A stretch of 64,000 bases of DNA from Mesorhizobium sp. M4B.F.Ca.ET.058.02.1.1 (GTDB lineage: Bacteria; Pseudomonadota; Alphaproteobacteria; Rhizobiales; Rhizobiaceae). The translations under genes were made by a program, and so were the position numbers. The DNA is taken from positions 5,849,001 through 5,913,000 of the forward strand of contig NZ_CP034450.1 in NCBI RefSeq assembly GCF_003952505.1, given 5' to 3'. Below the pieces are notes generated by a model. That model searched no databases. It worked only from the letters and a program-made list of their open reading frames with translations, and was not told the origin of the DNA. This document shows positions 9,389 to 20,454 of the stretch, piece by piece; the stretch's first letter is position 1; every line of letters starts with the position of its first letter.

Positions 9389-9440
9389 CTTGCAGAAAAA
9401 ATGTAGGAAGTTTGTATATGTCTTGCAGAAATTATGCAAG
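9389..9440. promoter_or_regulatory. Paired operator-like sites between the regulator and gabT
   Basis: CTTGCA-N7-TGCAAG at 9422-9440 is a perfect inverted repeat. A degenerate copy, which opens with the same CTTGCAGAAA, lies at 9389-9407, exactly 33 bp upstream (about three helical turns). Another CTTGCA is at 9381-9386. The position suggests the binding sites of the divergent regulator. Confidence 0.6.
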
Positions 9441-9472
9441 ATATCAAATCCCACCCCAGAGCGCAGGAGCGC

Positions 9473-10756
9473 ATGATGGCCGCGACCACCCTCACCGACC
9501 GCAAGAATGCAGCGATTTCCCGCGGCGTCGGCATGACCACGCAGATCTATGCCGAGCGTGCCGAGAACGCGGAAATCTGGGACAAGGAGGGCCGCCGCTA
9601 CATCGATTTCGCCGCGGGCATCGCCGTGCTCAACACCGGCCATCGCCATCCGCGCGTGATCGCGGCGGTGAAGGATCAGCTCGATCATTTCACCCACACC
9701 TGCCACCAGGTCGTTCCCTATGAAAGCTACGTGCGGCTGGCCGAGCGGCTCAACGCGCTGACGCCGGGCGATTTCGCCAAGAAGACGATCTTCGTCACGA
9801 CCGGCGCCGAAGCTGTCGAGAACGCCGTCAAGATCGCCCGCGCCGCGACCGGCCGCTCCGCCGTCATCGCCTTCGGCGGCGGCTTCCATGGCCGCACCTT
9901 CATGGGCATGGCTCTGACCGGCAAGGTCGTGCCCTACAAGGTCGGCTTCGGCGCCATGCCCGCTGACGTCTTCCACGTGCCGTTTCCGATCGATCTCCAT
10001 GGCGTGACTTCTGAACAGTCGCTGGCGGCGCTGAAGAAGCTATTTGCCGCCGATGTCGATCCGCAGCGCGTCGCCGCGATCATCATCGAGCCGGTGCAGG
10101 GCGAGGGCGGCTTCTATCCGGCTCCGGCTTCGCTGATGAAAGCGCTGCGCGAACTCTGCGACCAGCATGGCATCTTGCTCATTGCCGATGAAGTACAGAC
10201 GGGCTTTGCCCGCACCGGCAAGATGTTTGCGATGGATCATCATGCCGTGGCGCCCGATCTGGTGACGATGGCCAAGAGCCTCGCCGGCGGTTTCCCGCTT
10301 GCCGCCGTCACCGGCCGCGCGGAAATCATGGACGCGCCGGGACCGGGCGGGCTGGGCGGCACCTATGGCGGCAGCCCGATCGGCGTCGCGGCCGCCCATG
10401 CCGTGCTCGACGTCATCGAGGACGAGGATCTCTGCGGCCGCGCCAACCAGCTCGGCAACCGGCTCAAGCAGCGCCTGGAATCGCTGCGCGAGAAGGCGCC
10501 GCAGATCGTCGATATCCGCGGTCCGGGCTTCATGAACGCGGTCGAGTTCAACGACAGGACGACGAAGCTGCCGAGCGCCGAGTTCGCCAACAAGGTGCGG
10601 CTGATCGCGCTCGATAAGGGCCTGATCCTGCTGACCTGCGGCGTGCATGGCAACGTCATCCGCTTCCTCGCCCCGATCACCATCCAGGACAGCGTCTTCG
10701 GCGAGGCGCTCGACATTCTGGAGAGCGCGATCCTCGAAGCAAGCGCCGGCAACTAG
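9473..10756 (+). CDS. gabT: 4-aminobutyrate aminotransferase (PLP-dependent class III)
   Basis: About 427 residues. ATG 9473 is chosen because AGGAG lies seven bases upstream; the ATG at 9434 sits inside the operator palindrome. Family landmarks are FAAGIAVLNTGHRHPRV, the GAEAVENAVKIARAATGR cofactor-phosphate region, GGFHGRTFMGMALTGK, IIEPVQGEGGFYPAP, ADEVQTGFARTGKMFA and the PLP lysine in TMAKSLAGGFPLAAV. It converts GABA plus 2-oxoglutarate to succinate semialdehyde plus glutamate in the cytoplasm. gabD follows after 33 bp, so both steps of the GABA shunt are together. Confidence 0.96.
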   Translation: MMAATTLTDRKNAAISRGVGMTTQIYAERAENAEIWDKEGRRYIDFAAGIAVLNTGHRHPRVIAAVKDQLDHFTHTCHQVVPYESYVRLAERLNALTPGDFAKKTIFVTTGAEAVENAVKIARAATGRSAVIAFGGGFHGRTFMGMALTGKVVPYKVGFGAMPADVFHVPFPIDLHGVTSEQSLAALKKLFAADVDPQRVAAIIIEPVQGEGGFYPAPASLMKALRELCDQHGILLIADEVQTGFARTGKMFAMDHHAVAPDLVTMAKSLAGGFPLAAVTGRAEIMDAPGPGGLGGTYGGSPIGVAAAHAVLDVIEDEDLCGRANQLGNRLKQRLESLREKAPQIVDIRGPGFMNAVEFNDRTTKLPSAEFANKVRLIALDKGLILLTCGVHGNVIRFLAPITIQDSVFGEALDILESAILEASAGN

Positions 10757-10789
10757 CCGGAGCCCCGTCCATTTTCCGGAGCAAATGAC

Positions 10790-12271
10790 ATGGCCTTCAC
10801 GACCGCGTTGACCAAGCATGTTTCCTTCTCGTCGCGCTTCCTGCGCGACACCGGCTACATCGACGGCGTCTGGACCGCGGGCGACGCGACCCGGACCTTC
10901 GACGTGCTGAACCCGGCAACCGGCGAGGTGCTGGCGTCGCTGTCCGATATGGGTGCCGCCGAGACGCGGGACGCCATCGCCGCCGCCCATGCCGCGCAGC
11001 CGGCCTGGGCGGCGCGCCCGGCCAAGGAGCGCGCCGCGATCCTGCGCAAGTGGCACGAGCTGATGGTCGCCAACGCCGACGAGCTGGCGGCCATCCTGAC
11101 CGCCGAGATGGGCAAGCCCTTCGCCGAGGCCCGCGGCGAGATCCTCTACGCCGCAGCCTATGTCGAGTGGTACGCGGAGGAAGCCAAGCGCGTCTACGGC
11201 GAGACGATCCCGGCACCGTCGAACGACAAGCGCATGATCGTCATCAAGCAGCCTGTCGGCGTCGTCGGCACGATCACGCCATGGAATTTCCCCGCCGCGA
11301 TGATCGCGCGCAAGGTCGCGCCTGCGCTCGCCGTCGGCTGCACGGTCGTCTCCAAGCCGGCCGAACAGACGCCGCTTTCGGCGCTGGCGCTGGCCGTCCT
11401 CGCCGAGCAGGCCGGCGTGCCTGCCGGCGTCTTCAACGTCATCGTCGGGGAAGATGGTCCGGCCATCGGCAAGGAACTGTGCGGCAACGACAAGGTGCGC
11501 AAGATCAGCTTCACCGGCTCGACCGAGGTCGGCCGCATCCTGATGCGCCAGTGCGCTGACCAGATCAAGAAGGTCAGCCTCGAGCTCGGCGGCAATGCGC
11601 CGTTCATCGTCTTCGACGATGCCGATCTCGACGCCGCGGTCGAAGGCGCGCTCGCCTCCAAGTACCGCAATGCCGGCCAGACCTGCGTCTGCGCCAACCG
11701 CCTCTACGTCCAGTCCGGCGTCTATGACGCCTTCGCCGCCAGGCTCGCGGCAAAGGTCGCCGCGATGCCGGTTGGCGACGGCTTCGAGGCTGGCGTGATG
11801 GTCGGGCCGTTGATCGACGACAAGGGGTTGGCGAAGGTCGAGAGCCATGTCGAGGATGCGGTGTCGAAAGGCGCCAAGGTGCTTACCGGCGGCAAGCGCA
11901 TCGAAGGCGCCGGCACGTTCTTCTCGCCGACAGTGCTGACGGGTGTCACAAGCGGCATGCAGGTGGCGCGCGAGGAGACGTTCGGCCCGGTCGCGCCGCT
12001 TTTCCGCTTCGACACGGTCGAGGATGTGATCGCGCAGGCGAACGACACCGAATTCGGACTCGCGGCGTATTTCTTCGCCGGCGACTTGAAGAAGGTCTGG
12101 CGGGTAGCCGAGGCGCTGGAATACGGCATGGTCGGGATCAACACCGGCCTGATCTCCAGCGAAGCGGCGCCCTTCGGCGGCATCAAGCAGTCCGGCCTCG
12201 GCCGCGAGGGCTCCCGCCACGGCGCGGACGACTATCTGGAAATCAAATATCTCTGCATCGGCAATCTGTAG
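10790..12271 (+). CDS. gabD: Succinate-semialdehyde dehydrogenase (NAD(P)+)
   Basis: 493 residues of the aldehyde dehydrogenase superfamily. PWNFPAAMIARKVAPALAVGCT and FTGSTEVGR form the NAD(P)-binding part. ELGGNAPFIVFDDADLD holds the general-base Glu, and NAGQTCVCANRLYVQ the nucleophilic Cys. The C-terminal GGIKQSGLGREGSRHG is typical of GabD. It oxidises succinate semialdehyde from GabT to succinate for the TCA cycle. It lies 33 bp after gabT, almost certainly in one operon, and converges with the WD40 gene. Confidence 0.95.
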   Translation: MAFTTALTKHVSFSSRFLRDTGYIDGVWTAGDATRTFDVLNPATGEVLASLSDMGAAETRDAIAAAHAAQPAWAARPAKERAAILRKWHELMVANADELAAILTAEMGKPFAEARGEILYAAAYVEWYAEEAKRVYGETIPAPSNDKRMIVIKQPVGVVGTITPWNFPAAMIARKVAPALAVGCTVVSKPAEQTPLSALALAVLAEQAGVPAGVFNVIVGEDGPAIGKELCGNDKVRKISFTGSTEVGRILMRQCADQIKKVSLELGGNAPFIVFDDADLDAAVEGALASKYRNAGQTCVCANRLYVQSGVYDAFAARLAAKVAAMPVGDGFEAGVMVGPLIDDKGLAKVESHVEDAVSKGAKVLTGGKRIEGAGTFFSPTVLTGVTSGMQVAREETFGPVAPLFRFDTVEDVIAQANDTEFGLAAYFFAGDLKKVWRVAEALEYGMVGINTGLISSEAAPFGGIKQSGLGREGSRHGADDYLEIKYLCIGNL

Positions 12272-12319
12272 GCAGCTACCCTCCCGACTCAAGCGACAAC
12301 ATCCGACCGGTCGCCGGCG

Positions 12320-15300
12320 TCAGCCCGGACAGGTGCCGGTTGCAGGGTCCGCAGGCAGGAAGAAGCTTCGCCGCTCGCAAGCGGTGAGTTCGCGAGGCAC
12401 GGTGCGCCGGGCGAAGTCGATGAGGTCCTTGGGCGCCTGGAAGACACGAACGATACGGACACTTTTTTCGCCGGCAACAATTGCGACGCGGGCGCCGTCG
12501 GAACTGAAAGCTGCGCGTGTAAAGCCCAGTAGAACGGTTGCTTCGTCGTGGCTGCCAAGGACGGCAATCTGGCGCCCCGATTGCGTCGCCCATAGCCGCA
12601 CCGTGCGATCTTTGGAGGACGCGGTCACGACATACAAACCGTTAGGACTGAACTGGGCGCTGTCGACGGCGCCGTCGTGGCCCCTTAGAACGGCACTTTC
12701 CAGTCCGCCAGCGACGCTCCAGATGCGGACGGTTCCATCGCGCGAGCCGGTCAGCAGCGACTGACCGTCGGGGCTGAAGGCGAGGACCGTTAGCGCGCCG
12801 GTGTGTCCCACTAGCGTTCCGACGTTTGCTCCGTCCGTGGTCGACCAAATGCGAGCCGTGTGGTCGAGCGAGCCTGTGGCGACGAGTTGACCGTCCGGGC
12901 TGAAGGCCGCTGCCGTGATGCGATCCTGATGCCCCACAAGAACCCTGAGCTCGGCTCCGCCCGTCGTCAGCAGGTGGCCCGCATTGTCTTCCCTGGCCGA
13001 GAGGATCAGATTTCCGTCGGGGCTAAGAATGGCCTGGGGCAGATTGCTGCTTGTATTGATGACGGCCAGCTCGGTGCCGTTCGCAGCGTCCCACTGCTGC
13101 GCGGTGCCGTTGATCGATGCGACAAGAAGCGATTTGCCATCGCGACCAAACTGGATCTGGACCAAGCCGCCATGTGATCGGAACTGGGCGGTCTCCGAAC
13201 CCGTGGCGACATCCCAAATACGGACCTGCCCCCAAGAGATGCCGTCGCGACCTGCTGTCCATCGGGACTGAACGTCGCGTTTTGAATGATCTCATGTGTA
13301 TCGAACCGGATTGTCTCGCGCCCGCTCACGACATCCCAGAGGTGCGCCGCGCTGTCGCCGCCGCCGGTCAGCAGGTGGACATTGTCGGGACTGAAGACCG
13401 CGAAAGTCGGCCGGTATTCATGCGAGAGCGCGGTCGTCAGCGCGCCGTCGACATCCCACAGCCGAGCAGTGCCATCATGTGAAGCAGTGAGAAGAATGTT
13501 GCCGTCGACCGGGCTGAATTCCAGATGCTCGACCAAAGATTCATGGCCGGCGATCGTCGTCACCAACGAGGCGCGTTCAACGTCCCAGATGCGGATCGGC
13601 CCATTGACCGAGGCGGTCGCCAGGAAGCGGTCGTCCGGGGTGAAAGCACCGTTCATCTCCACATCACGTTCATCCGTGTCGATGTCTGCCTTCAATCCCG
13701 AAACCTCCTGGCCGAGCACATCATCCAGCGTTCCCAACACTCCATCCCAAATCCGGGCAGTGCCATCGAGGGATACAGTGGCGATTCGCTGACCCCGTGA
13801 CCGAAGATCACGCCGTTCAATTGCGTGTCGCTCTTGCTGCCGGCCAACTTTGCGATCTCCGTTCCTTTCGACACATCGAAAAGGCTGGAAGTGTCGCGGT
13901 GTGAATGCCAACCCCACGGGCCGGCCAGCATCCGGCTCCCGTCCGGGCTGAACGCCAGGCTGTAGGGCCAGGAGGTCACTCGGATTGACCGCGTCAGCGC
14001 GCCGTCTGCGCTATTCCAGATCGAAACAAAATGCCTGCCTGCCGTCGCGAAGCTGCGGCCGTCTGAACTGAAAGCAGCACGCGTATATGCGTCGCTCCTT
14101 ACACCTAGGACTTTCTTTCCGGTCCGAGCATCCCAGAGCGTTGCATCGCTGTTCTCCCCCGCCGTCAGCACCCGGGTGCCATCCGGGCTGAAGATTGCCG
14201 TCGGATAGTTGCTTACAGGCCGCAGGATGAAGAGCTGTTCTCCCGATGTGGCCTCCCAAAGGCGTGCAGTGCCATCCCTCGCGGCCGTCAGGATACGGCT
14301 CCCATCCGGGCTGAATTCAGCCCTCTCCAGGGCCTCTTCATGTCCTTTTAGAACTACGGTTTCGGCGCCGCTGGAGATGTCCCAGACGGCCGCAGTCTTG
14401 TCGTGGGATGCGGTGACGATGCGATCGCCGGCCGGATTGAATGCCGCATCCGTCACGCCGGCCCCATGCCGGAAGATTTTGATCTGTCGGTGCGCCAGCA
14501 GAGCCTTGTAGAGGGCTGTCTCAGCCTCAAAGAGATAGGGCCGCTTGGGCTGGTCTTTCGAGGACAGTGCTTCGAGCGCCAACAGGATCGCAGCCTCGGT
14601 GTTGCCTCTCGACGCGGACTGCTCCGAAAGAAACGAGAGCGAAAGAGACTGATTGCGCAGCGCCTGATCGCGTTGGCCCCTTGCCTCCTCCCGCGCTTTG
14701 AAGGCGACCAGCGCGCCTGCGCCCGCCATGAGAGCGAGCGCGATCGCCACGATCGCGGCATTGCGCGTACGTCGGGCGAGCCGGTTTGCTGCGACAGCCG
14801 CGAGGCTCCGGCGCTCGGCCTCGCGCTCCAGGCGCTCGCGTTTTGCCTCTTCGGCGGCCTCGATCAGCGCCAGCTCCGCGTGCCGATCCTTCTCCTCTTT
14901 CTGCCGATGGGCACGCAAGGACGCCTCGATGTATTCGAGGACGGCATCGTCGACCTCCTCGCGTCTTGACAGCATCAGCTCTTCGCCCTCCGCGAGACGT
15001 TTGCCGGACGGAAGGAGAAGCTCTCGATTCCTGTTCTCCAGCTGCCAACGGTGAGCGTCGGCCCTGAGGCGGTCGCGTGTCTCGAGGAAGTTCCGGTTTG
15101 CGTTCACAATGTCACCGGCGCGCGGCCAACGGCTCAACAGTGCTTCATGTGCTACGCGGACGACGACATGGCCCGCGGCGTCCTCATCGCTGACGAGGAG
15201 CCGGGCGTCGATCAGGGCCCTGACCAGGGCCGATCGCGCGGGAGTGCCTGCAACTTCGGTGAGCAGGGCAGGACGTGCCGTCACCGTTTCATCGCCCGGA

Positions 15301-17153
15301 TTTGCCGTGGTGAGGGCGCCCAGCACCGCGGGCAAGGCCTCCTGGATGTTGGGCGCCAGCAGGTCTACGACTTCATCGGCGCGGCGCGCGATTGCGCCTT
15401 CGAGCCCGCCGAGCGCGCGATAATGCGCAAAGGTGAGGACCCGACGCTCGCGACCGGCCTCGTACAACGCGTCGAGCACAAACTCGAGAAGCGGCAATGA
15501 TCCGGGATCGGCAGCGGCTGCCTCCTGCAGCACATCATCGAGCCGCCCCAGCTCGGCATTCTGCTCGAAGCGGAGCCCGGCAACGCCAGCGGGCTCGCGG
15601 ATGATCTGCGCGATCTCCGGGCCGGTCGGCGGCAGGAGTTCGTAGCTGGCGAGACCGTCCTTGAGCGCCGAGAACCCCGGCACCTCGCCGCAGCGGTGAA
15701 AGAAGTCCGAACGGATCGCCGCGATCACCCAGACCAGTCCGCTCGCGGCCAGCACCGCCATGAGCCGCACAAGGGCCTCGCGCGTCGCCGGCTGCTTCTG
15801 CGTGGTGAAAAGCTCCTCGAGCTGATCGATGGCAACCAGCAATCTGATCTGCGAGCGGGCCGATCCGGCGGCCTTGCCAAGTGCCTGCCGGATCTTCGCC
15901 AGCGCCCGGTCCGGCGCGTTCCTGCAGAGCAGCGCCAGCTCCGCGGCTGTTACTTCGCGGGACAGTTCCGGCACAGCAGCTTCGCCAAGCAGTGCCGCAG
16001 CCAGCACAGCGAACGCATCCGGTCCTTCGGAGAGGCGGATCAGGCAGCGGCGCCACAGGGATATGCCCGCCACGGCTCCAGGCCGCGTCAATGACGCCAT
16101 CAGCCCGGCGCGCAGGAGGGAAGATTTGCCGCAACCGCTCATCCCGTAGATGAGCAGGAATGCCGTGCCGCTGGCTGCCTGCTGCTCCAATCTTGCGGTG
16201 CAGGCAGCAATCGCCCGCGCCCGGCCGAAGAACAGGTTGGCATCTTCGAATTCGAAGGCATCGAGGCCGCGAAATGGCGACTTGACCGGTTCCTCCGAAG
16301 CAAGGGGTACGCGGTAGATGTGCAAGGCGCGCGCGACGCTCTTCAGCTTGTGCTCGCCGAGATCGACGAATTCCAGCGAGAGTCGGTCTTGCGCCTGGGC
16401 GTGGACCGCTTCGGTGACGCAAATCCCACCCGGTCGTGACAGAATTTGCAGATGCGCGGCGACCTCGGCGGCCTCGCCCGCGAGGTGGTCGCCCTCGGCG
16501 ACGACATAGCCCAGGTGAACGCCGATGCGGAAGCGCAGGCGCTTTGTCTCGGGAACTTCGCAGTCCCGCCTGTCGACCTCATGCTGGATCTCGCTCGCAC
16601 ACCGCATCGCCTCGACAGGGCCGGCAAACTCGGCGACCAGACTCCCTTCGCCGTTCCAGAACGCGCGACCCGCATGTTGGACCAGCAGCCGATCGATGAT
16701 CTGCCGGTACTCTCGGAGAGATGCGGCAGAAATCCGCTTGCCTGTCGGCCGGCTCTCGGAGGCCAATTCGGCTGCCAGGATGGTCGCCATCCTCGGTCCG
16801 GCATTTGCGGGAAGGACCAGCCTGTAGCCGCGCCTCGGCACTGTCTGCACGACGGTCTGCCGGCTGTCGTTGAGCGCCGCACGGATCTCGTGAATGCATT
16901 GCACCAGGCTGTCGTCGGTGACGGCTATCCCGTTCCAGACCGCCCTCATCAGGTCGTCCTTGGTGACCACGCGATCCGCGTTCGCCAGAAGGTGACGAAG
17001 CACCGCAAAGGTCTGCTGGCGAAGCGCGATCGTCCTGTTGGACTTGTCGCGCAAGGTCTCGCTGCTCACGTCGGCGGTAATGCCGTTGAGTACGAACGTC
17101 GTGGGCGGCGAGCTATCCAAGCCGGTTTCCTCACGCACGAAGCCGCAGTCCAA
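12320..17153 (-). CDS. Winged-helix / degenerate cyclase / nSTAND ATPase / WD40 protein (two apparent frame breaks)
   Basis: Restored length is about 1,610 residues. An N-terminal OmpR-type winged helix (about 10-105, ending VVQTVPRRGYRLVLP) is followed by a class III cyclase-like domain (about 120-275). A P-loop nSTAND ATPase comes next (Walker A GMSGCGKSS, about 325; SPFRGLDAFEFEDANLFFGR before it), then a transmembrane segment (about 785-805). The rest is about 14-16 WD40 repeats, ending in a tail with LTACERRSFFLP. The cyclase domain lacks expected catalytic residues: both metal Asp positions read Glu (ILAAELA, NGEGSL) and the Asn/Arg pair reads Glu/His (AEVAAHL). Breaks at 13793-13796 (C4) and 13229-13233 (C5) are each repaired by one added base. 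As read literally, the pieces are 13692-17153, 13006-13917 and 12320-13165. Confidence 0.85.
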
Positions 17154-17294
17154 TGCTTCGATATTAGCACGGACTGCGAAGCGTCATCACCATCCGGACG
17201 GGCGCGGAGCGCAGATTTCGGCGAATGATCGGAAGCTGTTCGTGACGCGCGGGACGCCTCGGACCGACAATTGCATGTCAGCGAGAGGCTCGCC

Positions 17295-18149
17295 ATGGAC
17301 GACCTGGTGCGGATTGCTCGATGTGCGGGTGCAAGACCGGTGCTGCGGCTCACGGCCGTCTGCCTGCTGCTCTTCGCGATGGCGTCGCAGGCTCACGCGA
17401 CCGACCGTCCCGCTGACCACCTGGCCGAAGTCGATCTGCAATTGATCCTGGCCGTGGACGTTTCGCCCTCGATGAGCAACGTTGAGCAACGAGTGCAACG
17501 CGACGGCTACGTCAGTGCCTTCCGCCACGCGGACATCGCGACGGCCATCAAGTCGGGAGAGCGGGGCAGAATTGCAGTGCTTTATCTGGAGTGGGCAGGG
17601 CCACACCAGCAAACAGTCATCATGCCGTGGACAATTGTTGAAGGCCGCGAGGACGCTCTGATCTTGGCAGACAGGCTCGCGGCGCTGCCGTTGACCGAAG
17701 GTCGCGGAACGTCGATCTCCGGCGCATTGTGGGCGGCGCGTGATCTGTTCGCGAAGAGTGGCTTGCGCAGCCCGCGCAGGGTTGTTGACGTATCCGGCGA
17801 TGGACCCAACAATGCCGGAGCGCCGCTTGATCCCGTCCGGCAGGTCCTTCTGGCGGAAGGCGTGACGATCAACGGGCTGCCGATCGCACTGCCCCGCATT
17901 GGCTGGGCCGGCGGGTTTGCGATCTACGACCGTTCCTACCTGCAATCCTATTTCGAACGCTGCGTCATTGGCGGACCAGACGCATTTGCGATCGGCGTCA
18001 CCGAGGCCACCATGTTCGCCACCGCGGTCCGGCTAAAGCTGGTGCGTGAAATTTCCATGAACATGGGTCAGGTGATCCACGCCGCCTACACCACGCGTTC
18101 CGACCGCACAGCCGACTGCAACATGATCGCTCAGTCGCCGGGCCGGTAA
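17295..18149 (+). CDS. Secreted DUF1194 (von Willebrand A-like) protein
   Basis: About 284 residues from ATG 17295, with AGAGG upstream. A signal peptide (about 12-36, VLRLTAVCLLLFAMASQAHA) precedes VDLQLILAVDVSPSMSNVEQRVQRDGYVSAFR. DVSPSMS is a MIDAS-like D-x-S-x-S, so a metal-dependent ligand-binding VWA fold is likely. GRGTSISGALWAARDLF and RRVVDVSGDGPNNAG are DUF1194 hallmarks. It should act in the periplasm; no function is established for the family. It sits between the leftward WD40 and patatin genes, reading against both. Confidence 0.85.
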   Translation: MDDLVRIARCAGARPVLRLTAVCLLLFAMASQAHATDRPADHLAEVDLQLILAVDVSPSMSNVEQRVQRDGYVSAFRHADIATAIKSGERGRIAVLYLEWAGPHQQTVIMPWTIVEGREDALILADRLAALPLTEGRGTSISGALWAARDLFAKSGLRSPRRVVDVSGDGPNNAGAPLDPVRQVLLAEGVTINGLPIALPRIGWAGGFAIYDRSYLQSYFERCVIGGPDAFAIGVTEATMFATAVRLKLVREISMNMGQVIHAAYTTRSDRTADCNMIAQSPGR

Positions 18150-18211
18150 GTTCGGCAATGGGACCGCGATGCAGGGCAGCAACGGAATGCGGAGAGTCTA
18201 GTGGTGATGCG

Positions 18212-20061
18212 CTAAGTAATATGTGCGTTACCGAGCACCGCCCGGAGCCCTGAGTCGTTCTGGCGGAGACGTTCCTCGATCCATTGCGCCGTGCGGTCGT
18301 GGGCGTCCGAAAACAGCTCGGAATGCCGACTCCAATCCATGAATGTGCTCGAAACCTGCGGACAGACCAAGACATCCTCGTCACCGACGGCAATGTCCTG
18401 CGGCCCGTGTGCCAGCATACTCGCGGCAATAACCTGAAGCATGCTCGGAACCTGCGGCAGGCGGGCACGGCCGAAAGGATTCAGCAGGGCGACCGCCAGT
18501 TCCGATCTTCCGGGGATGCGGTCGTAATCGACGTGGTATTTTTGCGGCCCACTGGACCCAAAGCTCACGATGACATTGGGGCCGGTCTTGAGTTCCCTCA
18601 TCTGTTCCAGCGGCAAATTGTTCATGATGGCGCCGTCCACCAGCATATCGCCGTCAGCCGTAAAGAACGGCGGCAGGACACCCGGGAGCGAGCCGGATGC
18701 CCGAACGGCTTGCCAGAGTTTCCCACGAAGGTGGACGTGGGGCTGACGGCTGCTCAGATTGGTCGAAAGCGCAAAGAACGGAAGCCAAAGATCTTCGATC
18801 AGAACGTCGCCGTATTCCTCCCGAAGGGCTCGATCGAAGGCTTTGTGATCCAGAAGCGCGAAACGCGGCAAGGTGGGGCGCCGAAACGCCCTGCTCTTGA
18901 CAAATACGTTGTGCGTGCCGCGGTCGATCTGCTCCGCGTCCAACCCTCTTGCGAAGCCGGCCATCATCGCGGCTCCGGAACTCGTCCCGCCGAGATAGTC
19001 GAAGCGCGCGCCCGCCTCGACGAAGGCCTTGTAGACGCCCAGATGGGCGCTGCCCAGGGACCCACCCCCGCCGCCACGAAGCCGCGTGCCTTGCAGGAAA
19101 TAAATCGGACCAGGCGCTGGATATCAGACGCGTCCTCCAGCGCAACATGATGATGCTGGCCGACATGGGGACGCTCATCGAGCCACGCAGAGGTGCCGGA
19201 GACCGCAGCCGAGCGATTGTCGTGAATTAGGACAAGCCGACCGGTCGATGGTGGATGGACCGATAGCGCCAATTCCTCGGACGTGTTCAAGCGAGGCGAG
19301 GAGGACGCGTTCGCTACAAGCAGGACGGTATCGGCCTGGCGAATGCAGACTCGTGTCCATTCATTAGGTTCTTCATCGGCGACGTAGACAACGAATTCAG
19401 CTTGCGCCTCCAGTTCGTTCAACCAGTTAAGGACCGGCTGGTCGTCGATCGGACGACCCGCGAATTTCGCGTGGACGTCATGCCGGGAAACGAACTGAGC
19501 GCGCGTGAGCGCACCGAGCTCTTGCTGTAGGTGCCCGATGAAAACCGGTGAGATGCGACTTCCGCCGGCTGCGATGATGGCAAGCGTTCGGATCTTGGCA
19601 GGTTTCTGACGTGACAAAATAGGAGATTGGGTGGCGAACCGGCGCGCCAGAGATGTTGTGACCGCCTCTCTCAGGTTCGGCAGAGCCTCGGCCGCCTTCT
19701 CGAAATGATTGCGACTGATTTCAAGGACGATCGAATCGCGCGCTGCAAGGACAGTGGCCGTACGGGGCAGCCCTGCAAAGAAACCAATTTCGCCGACGAG
19801 TTCGCCCTGAGCGATCTCGGCGACCGAGCCAATCCCATCTCCTTTGTGTACCGTAAAGCGACCGGACAGCACGACGAAGAACCTGTCCGATGGATCGCCT
19901 TCGCGAACCAGGACCTCACCGCGCCTTAGGACCCGACGGTCGGATTCGGCAGCCAAAGCCTCGAGCGCCAGCAACGACGCACGATCGAACATCAATGTCG
20001 CCGACAATAGTCTCGCGGCGAGAGAATCGACGGAGGACATTTGAGCCATCCCGGGACGCAT
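18212..20061 (-). CDS. cNMP-binding-domain patatin-like phospholipase (RssA/NTE type; one apparent frame break)
   Basis: Restored length is about 616 residues. The N-terminal cyclic-nucleotide-binding fold (about 20-140) includes LVREGDPSDRFFVVLSGRF and GELVGEIGFFAGLPRTATVLA. A Rossmann-like middle domain is followed by a C-terminal patatin domain. The patatin domain has the glycine-rich oxyanion loop (RGGGGGSLG), the nucleophile GTSSG and the DGA dyad partner (MLVDGAIMNNLP). It should hydrolyse phospholipid acyl chains under control of a bound ligand. The frame breaks at 19098-19100 (three A on the plus strand); one added base joins VRF to FLQGTRLRGG and restores the oxyanion loop. The literal pieces are 18964-20061 and 18212-18967. 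Upstream, 20062-20347 holds no gene I can support. Confidence 0.85.
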
Positions 20062-20347
20062 TCGCTCCGGTGATTGTATCCCCTACCGCTCGTGTTTGCA
20101 GCGTCGCAAGGCGCGATCCGAGCCGAACCGCAACGTTGGCGGCTGGAGCCCGTCTATGGATCAAAATTCTGATGTGCCGACCTTATGCCAAGCATTGGTT
20201 CCCTGTGGCGTCTGCGAGGCGCTCGATCCGTGGCAACTGGTGGGTAGCAGCGAGAGGCTTCGGAAGCCTAGGTGTTGTTAACGGGGTAGCGGAGGACCGT
20301 TCTCTCCGCTTTCAACAATCGGCACCGGCCCATCTGTCGGTGGGAGC

Positions 20348-20394
20348 GATGGTAGCGGGAGAGGGACTTGAACCCCCGACCCCAGGATTATGAT
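20348..20394. repeat. attL: 47-bp copy of the tRNA-Met 3' segment
   Basis: Identical over 47 bases to 57142-57188. It covers the anticodon loop, variable and T arms and CCA end of the tRNA (reverse orientation) but lacks the 5' half, so it is not a functional tRNA. The sequences diverge immediately on both sides. Confidence 0.97.
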
Positions 20395-20454
20395 GCTTGT
20401 ACGGGCATTTGATTTTGCTGCGAAAATTGACGCCGTGTCGCGTTCATGTCGCGT

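Noticed and set aside
10040..12292. 750-codon leftward open frame opposite gabT and gabD
   Set aside because: No family features; both genes on the other strand have complete catalytic motifs, so this is a GC-rich shadow.
20348..20394. Second tRNA-Met gene at the left end
   Set aside because: Only the 3' part is present; the D arm and 5' acceptor strand are missing.
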